From Pseudomonadota bacterium (GTDB taxonomy: Bacteria; Pseudomonadota; Gammaproteobacteria; Burkholderiales; Burkholderiaceae_C), in the NCBI GenBank assembly GCA_023442945.1, contig JAEZWW010000069.1:1-64000 (forward strand): 64,000 nt of DNA, given 5' to 3'. The notes under the pieces were generated by a model. That model made no database searches. It had not been told where the DNA came from and saw only the letters and a list, made by a program, of their open reading frames with translations. Both the position numbers and the translations under genes were made by a program. Of the stretch, positions 58,382 to 64,000 are shown piece after piece (within the stretch, counting starts at the first letter, position 1; each line of letters starts with the position of its first letter).

Positions 58382-59476
58382 TCAGACGTTGAACAGGAAG
58401 TTCATCACGTCGCCGTCCTTGACGACATATTCCTTGCCTTCGCTGCGCATCTTGCCGGCGTCCTTGGCGCCCTGCTCGCCCTTGAACTGGATGTAGTCGT
58501 CAAAGGCAATCGTCTGCGCGCGGATGAAGCCACGCTCAAAGTCGCCGTGGATCACGCCCGCGGCCTGCGGCGCGGTGTCGCCGATGTGGATGGTCCAGGC
58601 GCGCACTTCCTTCACGCCCGCGGTGAAGTAGGTCTGCAGGCCCAGCAGGCCAAAGGCCGCGCGGATCAGGCGGTTCAGCCCCGGCTCTTCCTGACCCATT
58701 TCTTCCAGGAAAAGCGCCTTGTCTTCGTCGCCCATGTCCGCCATGTCGGCTTCCATCTTGGCGCAGATGGCCACCACCGGCGCTTTCTGGCTGGCAGCGT
58801 AGTCCTTCAGGCGGTCCAGCATGGGGTTGTTCTCGAAGCCGTCTTCACTGACGTTCCCCACGAACATTGCCGGCTTGGCCGTGATCAAAAACAGCTGCTT
58901 CAACAACGCGCGGTCTTCCTTGCTCAGGTCCAGCGTGCGCACCGGCTTGCCTTCGTTCAGCGCAGCCTGCACCGGGCCCAGCAGCTTGACCATGGCCGTG
59001 GCCTCTTTGTCGTTGCCGCTCTTGCTCGCCTTGGTGTAGCGCTGTAGCGCCTTGTCGACCGTGCCCAGGTCGGCCAGGCACAGCTCGGTCTGGATCACTT
59101 CGATGTCGGCGATCGGGTCGACCTTGCCGGCCACGTGGATGACGTTCGGGTCTTCAAAGCAGCGCACCACGTTGACGATGGCGTCTGTCTCGCGGATGTG
59201 GGCCAGGAACTGGTTGCCCAGGCCTTCACCTTTGCTGGCGCCCGCCACCAGGCCGGCGATGTCCACGAATTCGACGATGGCCGGCAGGATGCGCTCCGGC
59301 TTCACGATCTCGGCCAGCTGCGCCAGGCGCGGGTCGGGTACTTCGACGACGCCCGTGTTCGGGTCGATGGTGCAAAAAGGGTAATTCTCAGCCGCGATAC
59401 CGGCTTTGGTCAGCGCGTTGAAAAGCGTGGACTTGCCCACGTTGGGCAGGCCCACGATGCCGCATTGCAGGCTCAT
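58382..59476 (-). CDS. ychF: Redox-regulated ATPase YchF
   Basis: An Obg-family P-loop protein of 364 residues that prefers ATP and binds ribosomes. The G1 loop GLPNVGKSTLFNAL is at 8-21, switch region FCTIDPNTGVVEVPD, DIAGLVAGASKGEGLGNQFL, and NVSEDG in place of the usual NKxD specificity motif, which explains ATP use. The C-terminal TGS domain contains GDFERGFIRAQTI and ends DVMNFLFNV. pth, its common neighbour, is not here. Confidence 0.97.
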   Translation of the reverse strand: MSLQCGIVGLPNVGKSTLFNALTKAGIAAENYPFCTIDPNTGVVEVPDPRLAQLAEIVKPERILPAIVEFVDIAGLVAGASKGEGLGNQFLAHIRETDAIVNVVRCFEDPNVIHVAGKVDPIADIEVIQTELCLADLGTVDKALQRYTKASKSGNDKEATAMVKLLGPVQAALNEGKPVRTLDLSKEDRALLKQLFLITAKPAMFVGNVSEDGFENNPMLDRLKDYAASQKAPVVAICAKMEADMADMGDEDKALFLEEMGQEEPGLNRLIRAAFGLLGLQTYFTAGVKEVRAWTIHIGDTAPQAAGVIHGDFERGFIRAQTIAFDDYIQFKGEQGAKDAGKMRSEGKEYVVKDGDVMNFLFNV

Positions 59477-59920
59477 GGAAGCAATCCTTTGAGATCAGCC
59501 CAGCGCAGCGTCATCGTCGGCGCTGGGAAATCGTGAAGCAGCCCCTTGGCGCCAGCAGCAGGCCTGGGGCAGCTGCGGCCGGGTGATTGGGGGCTGGGAT
59601 GACCCGGCCAAGCGCCGCAAGAAACGCGACGTGCCGGGGAGAAACGGGGGTCAATTGTACCGGGCGGTGCGCGTCTGGCCCTGCGTGCTCGCGACGGAGC
59701 CAAGCTGCGGTCAGCTACTGCTGACCGGGGATTGGAACGCCCCGCCACCGCGGCGATTGTTCCAAATTTGAAACCGAATAACGTTATCGACGGCATTTGA
59801 GACCCGATTGATGCGATCTAAGATGCGGTCAAACGCTGACCGAAGTGAGGCGCCCAAAGACCTGCCAACAACGTGCATCCGCACCGCCTACCGCCAAGAC
59901 CTTAAAAAAGGAGACCCGCC
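59477..59920. other. Gene-free stretch between ychF and doxX-like gene
   Basis: No coding region I can support. It contains an ATAACGTTAT palindrome (59778-59787) in a locally AT-rich patch that probably carries the promoter for the DoxX gene, and a GGTCA..TGACC inverted pair near 59827-59841. The first half is GC-rich without any R1-R3 copy. Confidence 0.5.
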
Positions 59921-60343
59921 ATGTTGAACCTGCTGAACCGCTTGCTGCGCAGCCGCGCTTTCTACGTCCTGGCCACCGGCGCGCTGACGTACATCTTTTG
60001 GTGGAGCGGCCTGACCAAGCTGCTCGACTGGCCGGGCGCCGTGGCCGAGATGCAGGACTTCGGGCTCAACCCGGCCGCCTTCTTCGCGGCGCTGACCATC
60101 GGCGTGCAGCTGGTCGGCAGCGCGCTCATCGTCAGCGGCAGCCGCTGGGCGTGGCTGGGCGCGGGGGCGCTGGCCACGTTCACGCTGGGCACTATTCCGC
60201 TGGCGCACCGCTTCTGGGAAATGGACGGCATGGTCGCCATGCTGGAGAAAGCCCTGGTGCAGGACCATATCAGCGTGATCGGTGGGCTGGCGGTGGCCGC
60301 GGCGCTGGCGCACCTGCGCCAGCTGGGAATGGACCGGCGTTGA
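59921..60343 (+). CDS. DoxX family membrane protein
   Basis: A 140-residue inner-membrane protein with four helices: ALTYIFWWSGLTKLLDWPGAVAEM near 20-43 with the DoxX signature, AFFAALTIGVQLVGSALIVSG, WLGAGALATFTLGTIPLAHRFW and ISVIGGLAVAAALAHL. DoxX-like proteins are linked to quinone or sulfur metabolism and redox stress but this branch is uncharacterised. It has a strong Shine-Dalgarno AAAGGAG. Confidence 0.85.
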   Translation: MLNLLNRLLRSRAFYVLATGALTYIFWWSGLTKLLDWPGAVAEMQDFGLNPAAFFAALTIGVQLVGSALIVSGSRWAWLGAGALATFTLGTIPLAHRFWEMDGMVAMLEKALVQDHISVIGGLAVAAALAHLRQLGMDRR

Positions 60344-60413
60344 GCGCCGGCTGCGTGATCACGTCAGACTGGGCCGATCAACGGCGCCAATGGCAACCGG
60401 CCCAACCGCACCA

Positions 60414-61961
60414 TCAAGGGTTTGCGCACTCGAAACCGCTTGCCGCGTTGGGATCCCCGGCGCCCTTGTAGCGTGGGTAAGTCGGGTAAACACACAGCGG
60501 GCGCGTCATCGTCGCCTTGCCATCGGTGAGCTTGGACGCAACGATGGTGGACGTGGCGGGGTCGGTGCCTTTTTCAACCCAGGCCATCAGCGGACCCAGC
60601 AGATCAACGTTGTCTGGCCCGACTCCGCCGGTGCAGTGGCCTACGCCGGGATTCAAGTAAAGCCGTACCAAACTGTCCGCCGCTCCTTGACTCCCGGACT
60701 TTTTGACCACCTCGCTGTAATACGCCATCGACGTCCGCGGACTGACTGCGTTGTCGCTCATGCCGTGGTACATGATCAATTTGCCTCCCCGCGCTTGGAA
60801 GGCCGACAGGTCGGGATTGGTCGTATCGAGCAAGGTCCGCAAAAATCCCATGCGTGACTGCCAGCGCTCCACGTTGAAATCCATGATGTTGAAGTTGGGA
60901 TCTTGTGTGACGAAGTACTTCACCCATTGATCCGCCAGGAGCCCCGCAAACCTCGGCGATGTGGCCGAAATGATCCCTGTTTGCGCTCCGTCCCAGTTGG
61001 CCTCAGCCCCCAGTTGAAAGCCCAGCGCCGTCGGCTTGCCATCGTCGATCAAGGGCTGGTAGAGCGCCGCGACCGTAGCCAATTGTGTGGCTGTCAAGCA
61101 TGCCCCGTCGTTACTGCCATTGCATGCAAGCACGCCCGGGTCGAACGCGCAGGCTTCGGGGCGCCCCACGATCCCGTCCTCGAGCCCATCCAGACCATCG
61201 CACGCCTTGAGCACTGCGCGGTTCAGCAGGGTCAAATCCGCAGGGGCGAGATTGCCGCCCGGCTTCGCGATCATTTGGCGTGTATGGGCAAACCCGAAGA
61301 AAGTATCGGTGAAATTGGCCGGAGGCGCCTTGGCAACGATGCCGTCGAATAGCTCAGGATTGCGCTGGGCGGCCATTAGACCTTCACGACCACCGTTCGA
61401 GCACCCTTCAAAGTAGTTGCGAGATGCAGACTGCTGGTACACCGTCGTGATGATGGTTTTCGCGACGGCTGAAGTGCGGGGCACGGACAGGTACGCATAG
61501 TCGTTCAGCGCGGTGGAATCCAGCGCAAAGGCCCCGTCTCTGACTTTGTTATTGCCCCCCGTAGACGCAATGGTCACCAAGCCCAGCGCCAGCGAAGCGG
61601 GGCTCGCCGTCGCCAAATCCCCATTGAACCCCCCACCGCCCGTGTAAAGGGTCTTGTGGTTCCAGTTGCTCGGCAGGCGTACGGCGAACCGCGTCTTCGT
61701 TGGCAACAAGCCCAGTACCTCGCAGTACTCGGGCGCGGCAGCCGTGGCAGCCACGAATTTGACGTCGGTCACCGTGGCGTCGTTGATCCGAGTGCCTACC
61801 TTGAGGCGTGCGCAGCGCTCGGCAGCCGTGGCGACCGGCGGCCCCGCATCGTTGTCATCCGAGCCGCCGCAGGCCACCAGCGCGGCCGCCCCAAGGACGG
61901 GCAAGGTCAGCCACCAACGCGGCCGCAGAGAGGTTGACGATGCAGGGAGCGTAAAGATCAT
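60414..61961 (-). CDS. Tannase/feruloyl esterase family lipoprotein
   Basis: A secreted alpha/beta-hydrolase of 515 residues. The signal peptide ends AALVAC at Cys31 followed by GGSDDND, a lipobox with a flexible acidic spacer. The nucleophile motif is CSNGGREG (Ser near 187), acid MYHGMSDNAVSP and base GVGHCTGGVGPD; the cysteines next to Ser and His form the disulfide typical of the family. Family members split esters of hydroxycinnamic or gallic acid. A tryptophan/aromatic lid region separates the motifs. The gene is slightly lower in GC than its neighbours and monocistronic. Confidence 0.9.
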   Translation of the reverse strand: MIFTLPASSTSLRPRWWLTLPVLGAAALVACGGSDDNDAGPPVATAAERCARLKVGTRINDATVTDVKFVAATAAAPEYCEVLGLLPTKTRFAVRLPSNWNHKTLYTGGGGFNGDLATASPASLALGLVTIASTGGNNKVRDGAFALDSTALNDYAYLSVPRTSAVAKTIITTVYQQSASRNYFEGCSNGGREGLMAAQRNPELFDGIVAKAPPANFTDTFFGFAHTRQMIAKPGGNLAPADLTLLNRAVLKACDGLDGLEDGIVGRPEACAFDPGVLACNGSNDGACLTATQLATVAALYQPLIDDGKPTALGFQLGAEANWDGAQTGIISATSPRFAGLLADQWVKYFVTQDPNFNIMDFNVERWQSRMGFLRTLLDTTNPDLSAFQARGGKLIMYHGMSDNAVSPRTSMAYYSEVVKKSGSQGAADSLVRLYLNPGVGHCTGGVGPDNVDLLGPLMAWVEKGTDPATSTIVASKLTDGKATMTRPLCVYPTYPRYKGAGDPNAASGFECANP

Positions 61962-62217
61962 GAAAGTCTCCGGAATCGGTTGTTTTTGAATAGAAAAGTA
62001 CTGGCATTCGTCCTGAGGACCTGACGAATTTATGACAAGCGTCTATTTCCGAAGCTCTGATTTCTAGGGTTCACGGGAAATCACCGTAGAAAAAAGCATT
62101 CACCTCAACCCACCGCCGCGTGCTGGGCGGGGCAAGGTATGCTGCAGCGAAGCTGCGCCAATCCAACGGTTGCAGGCCCCGCCCCATCCCCGACCCCCAC
62201 ACAAGGACGCCGCATTC

Positions 62218-63207
62218 ATGAGCCCCCAAGACAACAGCGGAGACCGCGTACCCATCGACGCGCAAAGCATCAACGCGCCTTTGTCGCGCACCGCCGTGTT
62301 TCTGGTGGTGACCGTCAACGATTCACCCGCTGCCATGGCCAAGGCCTGCGATGCGCTGGCGAGTGTGGGCGATCTGCTCAAGGACGTGGGTTTTCGCGAC
62401 CTGACGGCCAAGCTGTCGTGCATCGTCGGCATCGGCAGCGCGCTGTGGGACCGGCTGGGCATCAAGAAACGCCCGGCCGAACTGAAGCCTTTCGCCGCCA
62501 TCCAGGGCGCCAAACACAACGCGCCGGCCACGCCGGGCGACCTGCTGTTCCACATCCGCGCGGACCGGTCCGACATGGTGTTTGAATTCGAGCGCATCCT
62601 GCTGAACACCCTGGGCGACGCGGTCAAGGTGGAAGACGAAGTGTCGGGCTTCCGATACTTCGACGCGCGCGACCTGCTGGGTTTCATCGACGGCACGGCC
62701 AACCCCGACGGCAACGACTTGCCGGCGGCCACGCAGATCGGCAGCGAAGACCCGGACTTCTGCGGCGGCAGCTACGTCGTGGTGCAAAAGTACCTGCACG
62801 ACCTGACGGCTTGGGGCCAGGTGCCGGTCGAAGCGCAGGAAAAGATCATCGGCCGCACCAAGCTGGACAACATCGAGCTGGACGACGACGCCTGGGCGCA
62901 GAAGACGCACAAGACGCTGGCCACCATCGTCGACGAGCAAGGCGTGGAGCACGACATCCTGCGCGACAACATGCCCTTTGGCCGCCCCGGCCAGCAGGAA
63001 TTCGGCACCTACTTCATCGGCAATTCGCGCCGGCTGTGGGTGACTGAAAAAATGCTGCAGCGCCTGTTCATCGGCGAGCCCGTGGGCAAGTACGACAAGC
63101 TGCTGGACTTTTCCACGGCCCAGACCGGTTGCACCTTTTTTGCGCCGACGCGCAGCATGCTGGACGCGTTGCCGGATTTGGCCAAGGCCCTGCCCAAGAA
63201 GTCCTGA
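62218..63207 (+). CDS. Dyp-type peroxidase
   Basis: A dye-decolourising heme peroxidase of 329 residues. The GFIDGTANP motif near 156 carries the distal Asp, the proximal histidine is in EHDILRDNMPFG near 244, and a distal Arg lies in GNSRRLWVTEKML. Class B (YfeX-like), with no Tat signal, so cytoplasmic or cargo of an encapsulin; no encapsulin gene is in the window. ATG at 62218 chosen to match the family; an earlier in-frame ATG at 62170 adds 16 Pro/His-rich residues. Confidence 0.93.
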   Translation: MSPQDNSGDRVPIDAQSINAPLSRTAVFLVVTVNDSPAAMAKACDALASVGDLLKDVGFRDLTAKLSCIVGIGSALWDRLGIKKRPAELKPFAAIQGAKHNAPATPGDLLFHIRADRSDMVFEFERILLNTLGDAVKVEDEVSGFRYFDARDLLGFIDGTANPDGNDLPAATQIGSEDPDFCGGSYVVVQKYLHDLTAWGQVPVEAQEKIIGRTKLDNIELDDDAWAQKTHKTLATIVDEQGVEHDILRDNMPFGRPGQQEFGTYFIGNSRRLWVTEKMLQRLFIGEPVGKYDKLLDFSTAQTGCTFFAPTRSMLDALPDLAKALPKKS

Positions 63208-63310
63208 ACGGTCGGCGGCGGGATGGGCCGTTGACGCCCGCTGGGCGCCTCCGGGCGTGGCGGCGCTTTTCAAGCGGCCTGGAACCCAGCAATTTCAGTC
63301 AAATTGACCG

Positions 63311-63354
63311 GCAGCCCTACAACCATCTGCGCAACCAGCTACCAATTCGGTAGC
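63311..63354 (-). repeat. R1 repeat copy 18
   Basis: Minus-strand core with a perfect hairpin GCTACC-GAATT-GGTAGC, TGGTTGCGCA and TAGGGCTG. It begins nine bases after the MOSC gene stop, sense orientation. Confidence 0.92.
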
Positions 63355-63362
63355 ATTTTCCC

Positions 63363-64000
63363 TCAATCAAAGCGCCAATCGCCCTGCGCCGCATCGCCCA
63401 CGCGCAGGGTCTGGCCGGCACCGGCCAGCACGATGGCGTTCATGCCGAAGGTCAGCGCGCCGTCCAGCCGCGGGTCGGCGCGGTAGCCCTGCAGCGCGTC
63501 CAGGACGGCCGGGCAGCTGTCGCCCGTGGCCGGGTCCACGTTCGGGATCGGGCAGCGCGCGCAGGGCTTGACCAGCTTCAGCCGCACCTCGCCGCCGGCG
63601 GTGGCGACAATCAGCTCGTCCACGCGGTCTTCGTCGTGCGCGTGCACGCCGTCCAGCACGATGTTGGCGCGAAAGCGCTCGATGCCCACCGGCGCGTAGC
63701 CGGCGGCGGCCAGGCGCGCGTTCAGCTCGGCCAGCGACGCGGTGCTGGTCACCAGCAGCGGAAAGCCGTCGGCAAATTCGATCGGTGCCTGCACCTCGCC
63801 CGTCCACTTGGCGCTCGCCAGGCGGCGCACCTCGGGGTCGAAGCGCACCAGGCGCAGGCCGGGCCGGCCCAGGAAGTCGCTGAACCACTGCGCGGCCACG
63901 CCGCCCATGTCCCAGGCGTCGACGGTGTCCTTCCAGACCGTCACGCGCGCCGGGCTGTCGACTTCGTTGATGCCCAGGTGCAGCGCCAGCATGCCGGGCG
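63363..64000 (-). CDS. MOSC domain-containing protein (YcbX-like), 5' truncated by window edge
   Basis: The frame stays open to the last base, so the N-terminal MOSC_N domain is outside. What is seen (about 210 residues): VTVWKDTVDAWDMGGVAAQWFSDFLGRP, then the MOSC domain with FADGFPLLVTSTASLAELNARL, RFRANIVLDG and KPCARCPIPNVDPATGD containing the conserved cysteines. MOSC proteins such as YcbX bind molybdenum cofactor sulfur chemistry and detoxify N-hydroxylated bases. An ATG at 63992 is present but is almost certainly internal. Confidence 0.88.
   Translation of the reverse strand, partial: PGMLALHLGINEVDSPARVTVWKDTVDAWDMGGVAAQWFSDFLGRPGLRLVRFDPEVRRLASAKWTGEVQAPIEFADGFPLLVTSTASLAELNARLAAAGYAPVGIERFRANIVLDGVHAHDEDRVDELIVATAGGEVRLKLVKPCARCPIPNVDPATGDSCPAVLDALQGYRADPRLDGALTFGMNAIVLAGAGQTLRVGDAAQGDWRFD

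Noticed and set aside
59473..59796. 107-codon frame between ychF and the DoxX gene
   Set aside because: Pro/Arg-rich translation without motifs, poor start and no conserved feature; probably chance in GC-rich DNA.
62170..62217. Upstream ATG extension of the Dyp peroxidase as a signal peptide
   Set aside because: The extra residues (MQAPPHPRPPHKDAA) are hydrophilic and Pro/His-rich, not a signal or Tat sequence.

Overview
The window is GC-rich DNA (roughly two thirds G+C by eye) from a betaproteobacterium, most likely a Comamonadaceae member (Acidovorax/Ottowia-like). I infer this from gene content and order: a dusB-fis pair, rubA-pilGHIJ-chpA, a pyrR-pyrB-pyrC' cluster, a soxCDYZAXB set, an XrtH-type sorting motif, and the dense intergenic repeats. 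No rRNA, tRNA, insertion sequence, phage gene or CRISPR array was recognised.

Layout. 1-2.8 kb: a CCAAG microsatellite, an OsmC/YhfA-type protein, a possible small RNA with terminator, and ilvA. 3.0-14.6 kb: a type II secretion cluster, gspC divergent from gspG-H-I-J-K-L-M-N-D-E, with no gspF and an AMIN domain on the secretin. 14.8-27.5 kb: a sulfur-oxidation island with soxCD-soxYZ-soxAX-soxB, a small cytochrome c, a thioredoxin-like protein, a SoxH-like hydrolase, a SoxT-type transporter, the flavocytochrome c sulfide dehydrogenase pair, and an ArsR-type regulator. 27.5-30.4 kb: iron-type ABC permease and ATPase. 30.4-35.4 kb: acyltransferase, catalytically dead dihydroorotase, pyrB, pyrR, ruvX, yqgE. 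35.4-45.6 kb: the type IV pilus chemosensory operon headed by a 56-residue rubredoxin. 45.6-49.6 kb: thiD-like gene, hemL and two hypothetical genes. 49.7-53 kb: purH, fis, dusB. 53-64 kb: yqaA, alkB, an XrtH-type sorted protein, a sterol-desaturase-family protein, a glutamate/aspartate-type ABC transporter without its ATPase, ychF, DoxX, a tannase-family esterase, a Dyp peroxidase and a truncated MOSC protein.

Together the genes describe a heterotroph able to oxidise thiosulfate and sulfide in the periplasm. Sulfide would enter through FccAB and thiosulfate through SoxAX-YZ-B-CD. Expression is probably controlled by a Cys-containing ArsR/SoxR repressor; three sox/fcc promoters share an AT-rich motif that could be its site.

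The most unusual content is non-coding. Family R2 (five copies) sits a few bases after the stop codons of gspG, gspI, soxY, pyrB and fis, in sense orientation. Each copy carries a 36-nt hairpin with a constant bulge and a 7-nt loop; the stem sequences differ between copies but remain fully paired, which is covariation evidence for a structured RNA. Family R1 (about 20 copies, 44-nt core with a 17-nt covarying hairpin) is nearly always co-oriented with its neighbouring gene. It supplies the stop codons of hemL and the acyltransferase gene, and it lies in frame inside purH and possibly inside the soxD signal peptide. Family R3 fills gaps near ilvA and between gspJ and gspK. These repeats are the best candidates here for an undescribed system.
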